A stretch of DNA of 64,000 nucleotides from Chryseobacterium oryctis. GTDB lineage: Bacteria > Bacteroidota > Bacteroidia > Flavobacteriales > Weeksellaceae. A program made the position numbers and the translations under genes. The notes below the pieces were generated by a model. The model ran no database searches, had not been told where the DNA came from, and was given only the letters and a program-made list of their open reading frames with translations. Every line of letters begins with the position of its first letter. Position 1 is the first letter of the stretch. The stretch is from contig NZ_JAPDHV010000005.1 in NCBI RefSeq assembly GCF_025971925.1, positions 186,001-250,000 on the forward strand, written 5' to 3'. This document shows positions 9,913-18,459 of the stretch, one piece after another.

Positions 9913-10389
9913 ATGAAAAATGCTGGTATTATCGGTCTAAAAGAAGCCGATTGCAAAAAAATTTCAGAAAAATTAAATATTCTATTAGCTAATTATTCGG
10001 TATTTTATCAAAATACAAGAGGTTCTCACTGGAACATTAAAGGTGACCAATTTTTCACTCTTCATCCAAAATTTGAAGAACTTTATAATAACTTAGTCCT
10101 AAAAATTGATGAAATTGCTGAAAGAATCTTGACTTTAGGAGCCACACCTGCTCATAATTATTCAGATTATCTGAAAGTTTCTACCATTAAAGAAAGCAAA
10201 GAAGTAAGTGACGCTACCAAAAGTGTTGAAAATATTTTGAGCTCCTTCAAAGTTGTTATTGATTTACAGAGAGAGCTTTTAGATATTACAGACAAAGCAG
10301 GAGATGAAGGTACAAACTCCCAAATGAGCGACTATATCACAGAACAAGAGAAAGAAGTTTGGATGTACAATTCTTATTTAGGAAAGTAA
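9913..10389 (+). CDS. dps: Dps family DNA-binding ferritin-like protein
   Basis: 158 aa, typical Dps length. The inter-subunit ferroxidase site is present: His39 (SHWNIKG), His51 (LHPKFEELY), Glu55, Asp66 and Glu70, spaced as in known Dps proteins. It should assemble as a 12-mer that oxidises ferrous iron with peroxide, stores iron and shields DNA. There is no long basic N-terminal tail, so DNA binding may be weak. A terminator follows at 10420-10440, so it is monocistronic. Confidence 0.95.
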   Translation: MKNAGIIGLKEADCKKISEKLNILLANYSVFYQNTRGSHWNIKGDQFFTLHPKFEELYNNLVLKIDEIAERILTLGATPAHNYSDYLKVSTIKESKEVSDATKSVENILSSFKVVIDLQRELLDITDKAGDEGTNSQMSDYITEQEKEVWMYNSYLGK

Positions 10390-10419
10390 TAATAAAAATT
10401 TTACTTAGAAATATAAAAA

Positions 10420-10446
10420 ATCGCCTTACATTTAGGCGATTTTATT
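10420..10446 (+). terminator. Terminator after dps
   Basis: Arms ATCGCCT (10420-10426) and AGGCGAT (10434-10440) are followed by a T-rich run. The pncB promoter starts right after it. Confidence 0.85.
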
Positions 10447-10455
10447 TTTAATTAT

Positions 10456-10463
10456 TATATTTG
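10456..10463 (+). promoter_or_regulatory. -7 box of pncB
   Basis: TATATTTG lies 18 nt before the pncB ATG. The in-frame TTG at 10461 falls inside this box, so it cannot be the translation start. Confidence 0.6.
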
Positions 10464-10481
10464 CGTATAAATTACACAATT

Positions 10482-11660
10482 ATGAGCAACGTACGATTAA
10501 ATTCAATATTAGATAATGATTTCTATAAAATAACTATGCAGAATGCTGTGGTAAAATTATTTCCAGGCACAATAGTAAAATATGAATTCATAAACAGAGG
10601 AAAACACCAATTTCCTAAAGGTTTTGATGTTGCTTTAAAAGAAGCCGTAAATAAAATGGCTGAACTTAAATTAACAAAAGAAGAAAAAAGGTTCATGGCA
10701 AAAACCTGCCCGTACATAGATTTACCCTATTTAGATTTTCTTGAAGGTTATCATTATGACCCTTCTGAAGTAAAAATTTTTCAAACCGGGAATGATTTGA
10801 GTGTAACTGTTGAAGGACTTTGGTACAGAACGATTCTTTGGGAAGTTCCATTATTAGCTTTAATAAGCGAACTTCATTATGAAATGAATCACATGGAAAG
10901 AGATTCTAACGAAATCGTAATGAATAAGACCCTTGAAAAAGCAGATTCTTTACAAAAACTGGGAGTGACTTTTGCAGAATTTGGAACAAGAAGAAGACAT
11001 TCACACAGTGTTCAAAATTTAGTCATGGAAGCTTTAACTCAGAAAAAAGATTCTACGTTTATAGGAACTTCAAATGTTTATTTTGCTATGAAATACGGCG
11101 TAAAACCAATCGGAACTCACGCTCACGAATGGTTCATGTTTCATGCAGCAGAATATGGTTTCAAGATGGCAAACGAATTAGCCCTTGAACATTGGGTTGA
11201 TGTTTACAGAGGAGATTTAGGAGTAGCACTTTCCGACACCTATACTACGGATGTTTTCTTCCAACAATTTGACAAAAAATTTGCAAAACTTTTCGATGGA
11301 GTTCGTCATGACAGTGGCGATCCTTTGGAATTTGCTGACAAAACCATTGCCCATTATGTAAAAAACGGGATCAACCCTTTATTCAAATACATCATTTTCT
11401 CTGATGGTTTGAATCTTGAAAAAGTGGAAGAAATTACAAATTACTGCAAAGGCAAAATTGGCATATCTTTTGGGATTGGAACAAATCTCACCAATGATGT
11501 AGGGCTAAAACCAATGAATATTGTGATGAAATTAATTGGAGTTCAGGCTCCAAACAAAGAATGGATTCCTACTGTAAAACTTTCTGACGAACACGGAAAA
11601 TATACAGGTGACCCAAAAATGATTGAATTAGCAAAAGAATTTTTAAGAATAAAAGATTAA
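10482..11660 (+). CDS. pncB: Nicotinate phosphoribosyltransferase
   Basis: 392 aa. It converts nicotinate and PRPP to nicotinate mononucleotide in NAD salvage. Visible motifs are FGTRRRHSHSVQNLVMEAL, GTHAHEWFM (with the His phosphorylated in PncB enzymes), FDGVRHDSGDPLEFADK and FGIGTNLTND. The ATG at 10482 (MSNVRLNSILDNDFYKITMQ) is preferred over the TTG at 10461, which is part of the promoter. The next gene starts 4 bp after the stop, so they are likely cotranscribed. Confidence 0.95.
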   Translation: MSNVRLNSILDNDFYKITMQNAVVKLFPGTIVKYEFINRGKHQFPKGFDVALKEAVNKMAELKLTKEEKRFMAKTCPYIDLPYLDFLEGYHYDPSEVKIFQTGNDLSVTVEGLWYRTILWEVPLLALISELHYEMNHMERDSNEIVMNKTLEKADSLQKLGVTFAEFGTRRRHSHSVQNLVMEALTQKKDSTFIGTSNVYFAMKYGVKPIGTHAHEWFMFHAAEYGFKMANELALEHWVDVYRGDLGVALSDTYTTDVFFQQFDKKFAKLFDGVRHDSGDPLEFADKTIAHYVKNGINPLFKYIIFSDGLNLEKVEEITNYCKGKIGISFGIGTNLTNDVGLKPMNIVMKLIGVQAPNKEWIPTVKLSDEHGKYTGDPKMIELAKEFLRIKD

Positions 11661-11664
11661 TATA

Positions 11665-12132
11665 ATGACAAAAAAATTTATTGTAACACTTTCTCTTTTT
11701 ATTGCAATACTTTCATTTGCACAAAAGACAAAAGAAACACCTAAATTTAATCAGGAATTAGCTACAAAATTAGGCGCAGACCAATATGGAATGAAACATT
11801 ATGTAATTGTAATGTTAACACCCGGAACGACTAAAATTGAAGACAAAGCAAAAAATAGCGAACTAATGAAAGGGCATTTAGCCAACATCGGAAAATTAGC
11901 AGATGAAGGCAAAATTGTAGTTGCAGGACCATTTTTTGAAGAGAACAAGCAAAACTTCCGCGGAATGTTTATATTCAATACAAAATCTAAAGAAGAAGCC
12001 GAAGAATGGGTAAAAACAGATCCGGCAGTTCAGGCAGGCATTTTTGGATACGAAATTTTCCCTTGGTATGGTTCGGCTGCATTACCGATGTACCTGGAAC
12101 ATCATTCTGAAATAGCAAAAGAAAATCCTTAA
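11665..12132 (+). CDS. Secreted YciI-like protein
   Basis: 155 aa with signal peptide MTKKFIVTLSLFIAILSFAQ, followed by a YciI-like ferredoxin-fold domain: YVIVMLTPGTTKIEDKAKNSELMKGHLANIGKLADEGKIVVAGPF, then AEEWVKTDPAVQAGIF. YciI domains are small dimeric alpha/beta folds with a His-Asp pair of unclear function. Export of this domain is common in Bacteroidota. It follows pncB by 4 bp and ends in a terminator. The exact role is unknown. Confidence 0.85.
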   Translation: MTKKFIVTLSLFIAILSFAQKTKETPKFNQELATKLGADQYGMKHYVIVMLTPGTTKIEDKAKNSELMKGHLANIGKLADEGKIVVAGPFFEENKQNFRGMFIFNTKSKEEAEEWVKTDPAVQAGIFGYEIFPWYGSAALPMYLEHHSEIAKENP

Positions 12133-12137
12133 AATAT

Positions 12138-12163
12138 AAACCTCGCAAAATTGTGAGGTTTTA
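12138..12163 (+). terminator. Terminator after pncB-yciI operon
   Basis: Arms AAACCTC and GAGGTTT with a loop of about 10 nt, followed by a T-rich run. Confidence 0.75.
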
Positions 12164-12187
12164 TTATTTTTATAAAAACAAAACACC

Positions 12188-12943
12188 ATGAAAACAATAG
12201 AAGAAGTTTTAAAAAAACTTGATGAAATTATCATTTGGGCAAAAGAAAACAAAAGTCCTGTCGGGTATTTTGCCTGTACTTACAGAATAATGACCGCACA
12301 GGTTCTTAAAGGAATTCAGCAGAAAAAATTTGAGGACAATCTCAGAATGACTCAACTTGACATTGCCTTCGCAAAACGTTATCTCGATGCTTGGGATTCT
12401 TATTCGAAAGGACAAAAATGTACAAATTCCTGGTATTTAGCCTTCGAAGCGACAAAAAACAAAGACCTTTTAATCTTACAACATATTTTTTTAGGGATGA
12501 ATGCACATATCAACCTAGATTTAGGAATTTCAGCAGCATCTATAATGCCTTACCGAAAAATCAATCCTTTGAAAAAAGATTTCGAAAATATAAATACCGT
12601 CATTGCTTCCATTAACCAAAAAGTTCAGGATTCTTTAAATAAAATTTGTTATCCCATCGACTTGATTGATAAAATTTCCAGTGGAAAAGATAACGCAATT
12701 TTAGATTTTGCCATTTCAAAAGCAAGAGAAACTTCATGGACTACGGCAGTTATCGCTTCAAACACACCCAATTTCCTAAGAGAATCTGTCATCAAAATTG
12801 TTGATTATGCCACAGCAAAAGTATCTTCTCAAATAATCAGCACAAAAATCCTGACTCCTACTTTACTTAAAGAACTGAAAAAATGTGAAAACAGTGATGT
12901 TGTTAAAAATATTGAAATATTGGCATCAACAAAAACAATTTAA
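12188..12943 (+). CDS. DUF5995 family protein
   Basis: 251 aa, no signal peptide and no clear membrane helix. The family pattern is visible: GYFACTYRIMTAQVL, DNLRMTQLDIAFAKRYLDAW and LQHIFLGMNAHINLDLGISAA. The repeated His/Asp residues (QHIFLGMNAHINLD) could bind a metal, which is only a suggestion. It lies between a terminator and rmuC and is probably transcribed alone. The function is unknown. Confidence 0.8.
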   Translation: MKTIEEVLKKLDEIIIWAKENKSPVGYFACTYRIMTAQVLKGIQQKKFEDNLRMTQLDIAFAKRYLDAWDSYSKGQKCTNSWYLAFEATKNKDLLILQHIFLGMNAHINLDLGISAASIMPYRKINPLKKDFENINTVIASINQKVQDSLNKICYPIDLIDKISSGKDNAILDFAISKARETSWTTAVIASNTPNFLRESVIKIVDYATAKVSSQIISTKILTPTLLKELKKCENSDVVKNIEILASTKTI

Positions 12944-13005
12944 AATTTCTTTTAAACTATAAAAACGTTACGGTTTCCCATAACAAAAATGAACTTTTCT
13001 TTTTG

Positions 13006-13013
13006 TAATTTTG
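13006..13013 (+). promoter_or_regulatory. -7 box of rmuC, possible leaderless start
   Basis: TAATTTTG ends only 4 nt before the ATG at 13018. If it is the promoter, transcription would begin at or next to the start codon. Confidence 0.5.
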
Positions 13014-13017
13014 GAAG

Positions 13018-14541
13018 ATGGAAATAACTTATTTAATTATCGGATTTATTGTTGGCGGCATTCTTGGAGCTATTCTTATGCATTTTATGCAAAAATCAAG
13101 CACTGTTTCAAGAAGTTCTTATGATGAATTAAATAACTTACAAATAAAAGCCAAGTCAGACTTAGAGAATTCAAATCTTAAAATCCAGGAACTTAGCCAG
13201 GCTATCAATACAGAGAAAGAACTCAATCAACAGCAATCTGACATTTTAAATGATCTAAAAAATGAATTTGCAAAAATTTCAGCAGAGCACATTTCTTTGA
13301 GCATTCAGTTTTCAGAACAAAAGCAAATTAATTCAAAACAAACCAACCAGATTGAAAATTTAATATCAGAGAAACAGCATATTTATGCAAAAAACTCAGA
13401 GCTTTCTGCTCAAAATGAAAATCTTCAAAAGTTACTGGAAACACAAAAAGAGGAAATCACCAAAATTCAAGAAGAAGCAAAACTGCAATTTGAAAATCTT
13501 GCCAACAAAATTTTAGAAGAAAAATCTGAGAAATTTACAGAACAAAATCAATTAAATATCAGAAACCTTTTAAATCCTTTGCAGGAAAAAATCAACAATT
13601 TTGAGAAAAAAGTAGAAACTACCCATAAAGAAAGCATTGATTACCATGCAGCTTTAAGAGAACAAATTATCGGACTTAAAGATTTGAATGCTCAAATGAG
13701 CAAGGAAACCATAAACCTGACTAAAGCTCTAAAAGGAGACAGCAAAACACAAGGAAACTGGGGCGAATTAGTTTTAGAAAGAGTTTTAGAAAAATCAGGT
13801 CTTGAAAAAGGAAGAGAATACGAAATTCAAAAAAGTCATTTAACAGACGAAGGTAATCGTGTACAGCCGGATGTAATCATCAATCTTCCGGACGGAAAGA
13901 AAATGATAATCGACTCCAAAGTTTCTTTAGTAGCTTATGAAAAATTTGTGAATGAAGAAAACGACGAATTAAAAAGTCAATTTTTAAAAGAACATATTTC
14001 ATCTTTGAAAAGACATATTGAGCAATTGAGTACAAAAAACTATCATACTCTTTATGAAATGGAAAGCCCAGACTTCGTCTTATTATTTATTCCTATTGAA
14101 CCTGCTTTTGCAATAGCTTTAAATGACGACAATCAGTTATACAACAAAGCCTTTGAAAAAAACATTGTCATTGTGACACCATCCACATTATTAGCAACTC
14201 TGAGAACCATTGACAGTATGTGGACAAACCAGAAACAACAAGACAATGCTATTGAAATTGCTCGTCAGGCAGGTGCTTTATACGATAAATTTGACGGATT
14301 TGTCACCAACCTACTCAAAGTAGGCAAGAAGATGGAAGAAGCGAAATCTGAATACGAAGGCGCAATGAATAAACTTGTTGACGGAAGAGGAAACCTGGTT
14401 ACAGCAGTACAACGATTAAAAGTAATGGGAGCAAGAGCAACAAAAGCCTTACCAGAAAATTTAGTTGCACGAGCAAAAGCCAATGAAGAAATTTCCGAAT
14501 TAAGGTCTATTGATGAATCTCAAGAAACTTCGGAAGAATAA
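13018..14541 (+). CDS. rmuC: DNA recombination protein RmuC
   Basis: 507 aa. An N-terminal membrane helix (LIIGFIVGGILGAILMHFM, residues 5-23) is followed by a long coiled coil to about residue 230, then the RmuC nuclease-like core: TQGNWGELVLERVLEKSGLEKG, VQPDVIINLPDGKKMIIDSKVSL (PD-(D/E)xK-like) and IEPAFAIAL. RmuC is thought to limit DNA inversions at short repeats. The gene is preceded by a very close promoter and followed by a terminator. Confidence 0.95.
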   Translation: MEITYLIIGFIVGGILGAILMHFMQKSSTVSRSSYDELNNLQIKAKSDLENSNLKIQELSQAINTEKELNQQQSDILNDLKNEFAKISAEHISLSIQFSEQKQINSKQTNQIENLISEKQHIYAKNSELSAQNENLQKLLETQKEEITKIQEEAKLQFENLANKILEEKSEKFTEQNQLNIRNLLNPLQEKINNFEKKVETTHKESIDYHAALREQIIGLKDLNAQMSKETINLTKALKGDSKTQGNWGELVLERVLEKSGLEKGREYEIQKSHLTDEGNRVQPDVIINLPDGKKMIIDSKVSLVAYEKFVNEENDELKSQFLKEHISSLKRHIEQLSTKNYHTLYEMESPDFVLLFIPIEPAFAIALNDDNQLYNKAFEKNIVIVTPSTLLATLRTIDSMWTNQKQQDNAIEIARQAGALYDKFDGFVTNLLKVGKKMEEAKSEYEGAMNKLVDGRGNLVTAVQRLKVMGARATKALPENLVARAKANEEISELRSIDESQETSEE

Positions 14542-14553
14542 AATAAATTAATG

Positions 14554-14582
14554 AACCTCAGATTAACCTCTGAGGTTTTTTG
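14554..14582 (+). terminator. Terminator after rmuC
   Basis: Arms AACCTCAG (14554-14561) and CTGAGGTT (14570-14577) with a following T run. Confidence 0.85.
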
Positions 14583-14609
14583 TTTAGTCATTTAAAAATA
14601 AATTTTCCA

Positions 14610-14617
14610 TAATTTTG
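14610..14617 (+). promoter_or_regulatory. -7 box of the SPOUT methyltransferase gene, possible leaderless start
   Basis: TAATTTTG ends 4 nt before the ATG at 14622, the same spacing as at rmuC. Confidence 0.5.
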
Positions 14618-14621
14618 CGCT

Positions 14622-15386
14622 ATGTTAATCGAAAGTTTTCAAAACGATAAAATAAAAAACGTCACCAAACTTCTTACAGACAATAGATTTCGTAAAAAAT
14701 CAAAAGTTTTTGTAGTTGAAGGGCAACAGGAAAATGAAAGAGCTCAAAAATACGGTTTTGAGCCGGTCGAGTTTTTCATTTGTGAAAATATTTTCAAAAA
14801 TAAAATTCCACAAGCTAAAATCCATTATGTAAGTGAAAAAGTCTATGAAAAAATAGCTTACAGAGGTACCTCCGAAGGAATTATCGGAGTTTACAAAACT
14901 AAAGAAACAGATTTATCCTCTTTTAAGCCTAAAGATGACTCAACCATAATTATTGTTGAAGGTGTCGAAAAACCAGGAAATTTAGGAGCAATATTAAGAA
15001 GTTGTGAAGCATTTGGAATCGACGCATTAATCATTACCGACACAAAAGCGGATTTTTACAACCCAAATGTTATCAGATCAAGTGTAGGCTGCCTATTCGG
15101 AATGGAAGTTTTTCAGGGTGAAAATGAAGAAGTTTTAGATTTTTTAAACAGAAACTCTTTTAACATCTACACAACCATCATGGACGAAAGCTCTGAAAAT
15201 ATCTTCAAAAGAGATTTTAAACAAAAATCTGCTGTTTTATTTGGAACCGAGCATTCGGGTTTAAGTAATTTCTGGTACGGAAAAGGTAAAAATACATTAA
15301 TACCAATGACAGGAAGCATAGATTCATTAAACCTAAGTAATGCCGTTGCAATTACCTGTTATGAAGCCTTAAGACAAAAATCATAA
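14622..15386 (+). CDS. TrmH family RNA 2'-O-methyltransferase
   Basis: 254 aa. The N-terminal substrate-binding domain is followed by the SPOUT/SpoU core with three motifs: VEGVEKPGNLGAILRSCEAFG (motif 1), VLFGTEHSGLS (motif 2) and IPMTGSIDSLNLSNAVAI (motif 3), forming the trefoil-knot AdoMet site. It methylates a ribose 2'-hydroxyl in rRNA or tRNA; which nucleotide cannot be told from sequence. It ends at a bidirectional terminator shared with the next, convergent gene. Confidence 0.92.
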   Translation: MLIESFQNDKIKNVTKLLTDNRFRKKSKVFVVEGQQENERAQKYGFEPVEFFICENIFKNKIPQAKIHYVSEKVYEKIAYRGTSEGIIGVYKTKETDLSSFKPKDDSTIIIVEGVEKPGNLGAILRSCEAFGIDALIITDTKADFYNPNVIRSSVGCLFGMEVFQGENEEVLDFLNRNSFNIYTTIMDESSENIFKRDFKQKSAVLFGTEHSGLSNFWYGKGKNTLIPMTGSIDSLNLSNAVAITCYEALRQKS

Positions 15387-15412
15387 CAATACAATAAATT
15401 ACTCCATAAAAA

Positions 15413-15440
15413 AACCGTTTCACTGAGTGAAACGGTTCCT
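15413..15440. terminator. Bidirectional terminator
   Basis: An 11-bp stem (AACCGTTTCAC, 15413-15423; complement 15427-15437) with T-rich tracts on both sides separates convergent genes ending at 15386 and 15464. Confidence 0.9.
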
Positions 15441-15463
15441 TTATTTTAGTAAGTAGTTACTAA

Positions 15464-15754
15464 TTATTTTTTAGCTTCAGTAGCAGCATCTTTAGCAGCT
15501 TCAGCAGCTCCTTTAGCAGCATCAGCAGCACCTTCAGCAGCAGCAGCAGTTGTAGCAGCAGCATCTTTAGCAGCATCTACAGTAGCAGTAGCAGCAGAAT
15601 CAACTACAGCAGCAGCAGAATCAACTACAGCAGCAGCAGAATCAGTAGTAGCAGCAGCAGAATCAACAGCTCCTTCAGTAGCAGTAGCTTCAGTTTTTTT
15701 ACAAGCAACTAGAGAGATTGCAGCGATAGCAGCTACGAATAATGACTTTTTCAT
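15464..15754 (-). CDS. Ala-rich repeat lipoprotein
   Basis: 96 aa. The signal MKKSLFVAAIAAISLVAC ends in a lipobox (LVAC, Cys18). The mature part is almost only Ala, Asp, Ser, Thr, Val, Glu and Lys, with heptad units VDSAAAV followed by AAKDAA-type units. It is low complexity, predicted helical, and resembles LEA-like or structural lipoproteins in composition. It could be a small abundant outer-membrane or periplasmic spacer protein. No function is recognised. The DNA holds a 21-bp tandem repeat (15591-15674), so copy number may vary between strains. Confidence 0.75.
   Translation of the reverse strand: MKKSLFVAAIAAISLVACKKTEATATEGAVDSAAATTDSAAAVVDSAAAVVDSAATATVDAAKDAAATTAAAAEGAADAAKGAAEAAKDAATEAKK
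15591..15674. repeat. 21-bp tandem repeat, four copies
   Basis: Four consecutive 21-bp units start with GCAGCAGAATCA; the first two are identical, the third and fourth diverge slightly. They encode a 7-residue VDSAAAV-type repeat inside the Ala-rich lipoprotein gene. Confidence 0.85.
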
Positions 15755-15936
15755 AATAAATTAAATTTAATTTTGTTAATATTGTTTTATAAAATTATTC
15801 TCTGTTCGTTTATTTGAACAAGACAAAGGTATAGCAGATAGAAAATTTGTCTAGGCAAAATAATTGTAATACCTTTGTAAAATAGTTTTACAAAAAAACG
15901 TAACTGAAAATCAATAATTTAATTATTTTAAATAGT

Positions 15937-17115
15937 TTGACTGATTTAGATCTATTACATTTTGAGCAACTAAAAAAAGATGTACAGGCTCAATATTTAA
16001 AAGAATACACCCCTTCTTATAATGATATTTCAAAATGGAAGGGAATTGACATCATATACTTTCAAGAAGATCTTCGTAAAAAAGCGAAAGGCAACATCAG
16101 CGAAAAATCTTTTTATACTTATTTCAAAAACTCCCCTGTAACAAAATTACCAAGAATTGACATGCTCAATTTATTGAGTATTTATGCGGGTTATGACTCA
16201 TGGTATGAGTTCAAGAAGCAGCATCTTTTTGCTGGCGAATTGCTACAAGATGAACAAAATATTAGCGAAGAAGAGGAAAAAGAATTGGAAAAAATCATTT
16301 CTAACATCACAAATACACCAGAAAACGATTTTTCACCTAAAAAATCAGAGTTCAGCACTCCAGAAAATCCTATTTTACAAAAATCAAATACTGATAATCA
16401 GAATATTAGCATAAATTCAAATCCTACTGAAAAGTCTCAAAATTTTGATTCTACAACAAAGAAAAAGAATTATCAAAAGACCGCTTGGTTTGCGATTACT
16501 TCCACTTTTGCTGTTTTGTTGGGAGTTTTAGGATTTAAAGATGAACTTTTTTCGAAAAAATATAAATACTGTTTCACTGATGCAGACAGAGGAGCAAATG
16601 TCATTAATACTTTAGAAATAAAAGTTGTTAAAGAAAATGAATCTCCAATTCTTTATAAAATAAAACCAGGGGAATGCTTTATATATTCAACCAAGGATAA
16701 AAATCTGAAAATGCAGATCACCGCTCCTTTTTATGAATATCTTGAAGTAAACAGAAGCCTTGAAAATGCTCCCGAAGAGGAAATGATTGAATTGAAACCC
16801 GATGATTACAAAATGGCGGCTTATTATTTCTCCGTTAAAGATGTTACAGGAGCTCCCAAAGAAGAGCAAATGAATCTTATTAAGCAGAAAAGAAACCAAT
16901 TAGAAAACTTAATAAGTGACAATGCAATCATTTACCAGGTCTACGACAGTAAAACATACGGTATTGAAAGATTAGACAAACAAAAATATATTACACTGGT
17001 AACAACACCAACCACTTCCCTAAAAAACCTTAGTGTAATAGAAATGAAAAAAGAAAAAGGAAAAATTATATCAATCAAATTCAAAATAGCAACCACAGAT
17101 GAAACAAATAAATAA
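15937..17115 (+). CDS. Membrane protein with N-terminal cytoplasmic domain, unknown
   Basis: 392 aa from a TTG start at 15937. No nearby ATG exists upstream of the conserved region. The N-terminal about 95 residues include GNISEKSFYTYFKNSP, LPRIDMLNLLSIYAGYDSWYEFKKQH, a domain found at the start of other Bacteroidota membrane proteins. A Ser/Asn-rich linker follows, then one membrane helix (AWFAITSTFAVLLGVLGF, about residues 185-202) and a periplasmic C-terminal half. It overlaps the next gene, a lipoprotein, by 17 bp, so the pair probably acts across the inner membrane and periplasm. A signalling role is only a guess. Confidence 0.75.
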   Translation: MTDLDLLHFEQLKKDVQAQYLKEYTPSYNDISKWKGIDIIYFQEDLRKKAKGNISEKSFYTYFKNSPVTKLPRIDMLNLLSIYAGYDSWYEFKKQHLFAGELLQDEQNISEEEEKELEKIISNITNTPENDFSPKKSEFSTPENPILQKSNTDNQNISINSNPTEKSQNFDSTTKKKNYQKTAWFAITSTFAVLLGVLGFKDELFSKKYKYCFTDADRGANVINTLEIKVVKENESPILYKIKPGECFIYSTKDKNLKMQITAPFYEYLEVNRSLENAPEEEMIELKPDDYKMAAYYFSVKDVTGAPKEEQMNLIKQKRNQLENLISDNAIIYQVYDSKTYGIERLDKQKYITLVTTPTTSLKNLSVIEMKKEKGKIISIKFKIATTDETNK

Positions 17116-17680
17116 ATTTTTAGCTTTTACAATTTGGGTTCTTCTTTTTGTTTCATGTAATAATAAAAAGACTGAAGTAAGCGATCTGGATAAACTTAGA
17201 AACAGCAACAATACGAAAACCTATCCTGCGGTACAAATGGACAGTATGCAGGCTGTAAATTCCATTACTAAGCAAAAAGTACAGGAACTTTTAGACCTGT
17301 CTACTTTATATCTTTCCGGGAATAAAAACACAGAAATTGACACTGTAATCTATTCTCAAATGCAAAGCTATTTTCACAAGCCGGATTCTACTACTTTCAA
17401 AAATTTATTCCGAGAATTGGATAGTTTAAAGGTAAAAAGCGTGAAAGTAAACAACCTTGAGGTATATAAAGACTATTACAAAAAGGACACTTTAGATTTT
17501 GCAAAATTTGTTGTTGAATACTTTGACAGTAAAAACAAATCGCTGGGAACATATAATAAAAACGCACAATATACTTTACTATCAAACCAGAAGGAAAGCA
17601 AAGAATTTAAATTTTATTTCATAAATTTTTATTCTAAACCTTTGAAAAAAGACAGTACATCTGCAGGTGTTACCAAATAA
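17099..17680 (+). CDS. Lipoprotein paired with the upstream membrane protein
   Basis: 193 aa with lipobox FVSC (Cys20). The start overlaps the previous gene by 17 bp, which implies translational coupling. The sequence is rich in Lys, Asp, Ser and Asn and has no domain I recognise. Its 3' end overlaps the convergent cyclo-ligase gene by 52 bp, an unusually tight arrangement with no room for a terminator between them. A function together with its upstream partner is inferred from the overlap only. Confidence 0.7.
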   Translation: MKQINKFLAFTIWVLLFVSCNNKKTEVSDLDKLRNSNNTKTYPAVQMDSMQAVNSITKQKVQELLDLSTLYLSGNKNTEIDTVIYSQMQSYFHKPDSTTFKNLFRELDSLKVKSVKVNNLEVYKDYYKKDTLDFAKFVVEYFDSKNKSLGTYNKNAQYTLLSNQKESKEFKFYFINFYSKPLKKDSTSAGVTK

Positions 17681-18204
17681 TCAAGAGGACTATCATTTTC
17701 CCAAACATCATCGATAACTTCGGAAGGATTGAAATAATTGACTCCAATTTTTTTGGATTCCAAGGAAATATTTTGAAAAAAAACATCATAAAAGCCTTTT
17801 CCGTAGCCTATTCTGTTCCCTTCCTCATCGCAATAAAGCAAGGGCGTAATAACATAATCAAAAAAGGCCTCATTTGAATCTTCATTAGAAACAGGCTCAG
17901 GAATTCCCCACTTGCTGGTTTCAAATTGAGTATTTTCAGAAATTTCGATGTTAATCATTCTACCATCAATTACTTTGGGTACAAAAACACGAACTTGATG
18001 CTCTAAAAAATATTTAATAAATATCTGAGTATTGATTTCTTTTCGTTCTAAAATAGGAAGAAAAATATGGATCTTCATTCCTTCTTCTAGTTTGAAATAA
18101 TTAATAAAATTTTCAAAAATTTTTTCGGATAACAAGAAAGCCTCATCAGTAGACAAGGCTTTTCTTTTTAGTATATATTTTTTTCTAAGCTCGGCTTTTA
18201 ACAC
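17629..18204 (-). CDS. 5-formyltetrahydrofolate cyclo-ligase
   Basis: 191 aa from a GTG start 2 nt after the ferredoxin stop. It uses ATP to turn 5-formyl-THF into 5,10-methenyl-THF. Characteristic parts are the N-terminal basic helix LRKKYILKRKALS, the WGIPEP motif and GNRIGYGKGFYD, the ATP/phosphate loop. It is the third gene of the U32-ferredoxin-cyclo-ligase series and overlaps the convergent lipoprotein gene by 52 bp. Confidence 0.92.
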   Translation of the reverse strand: MLKAELRKKYILKRKALSTDEAFLLSEKIFENFINYFKLEEGMKIHIFLPILERKEINTQIFIKYFLEHQVRVFVPKVIDGRMINIEISENTQFETSKWGIPEPVSNEDSNEAFFDYVITPLLYCDEEGNRIGYGKGFYDVFFQNISLESKKIGVNYFNPSEVIDDVWENDSPLDYLVTPADVLSFFKGLE

Positions 18205-18206
18205 AA

Positions 18207-18437
18207 TTAAATCATTTTTACTGTAATAATTTTAACAGGACAAGCTTTCGCTGCTTTATCACAAGGTTCAAGAGCTTCCGCATTCGGAATTTTTAAAGTA
18301 TAAAATCCTTTTTTATCAATTGTCTTTAACAATACAGATTTTCCATCTTTTTTAGACATTCTAAAATATTCGGGAGCAAATTCTGCACAATAATTACATC
18401 CAATACATTTATCCCTTTGAAGCGTAACTACAACCAT
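18207..18437 (-). CDS. [4Fe-4S] ferredoxin
   Basis: 76 aa. The cluster ligands are CIGCNYC (Cys11, 14, 17) and the distal Cys in AAKACPVKI, with one more Cys in EPCDKAAKAC. The pattern suits one [4Fe-4S] cluster. It is encoded 22 bp downstream of the U32 protein gene and 2 nt upstream of the cyclo-ligase. An electron-transfer role for the U32 enzyme is a natural inference from the context. Confidence 0.9.
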   Translation of the reverse strand: MVVVTLQRDKCIGCNYCAEFAPEYFRMSKKDGKSVLLKTIDKKGFYTLKIPNAEALEPCDKAAKACPVKIITVKMI

Positions 18438-18459
18438 ACTCTAACTTGATAAGCAAATT

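Noticed and set aside
15591..15674. Possible CRISPR-like repeat array
   Set aside because: The units are contiguous without spacers and lie in frame within a coding region, so it is a coding tandem repeat. No CRISPR array was seen anywhere in the window.
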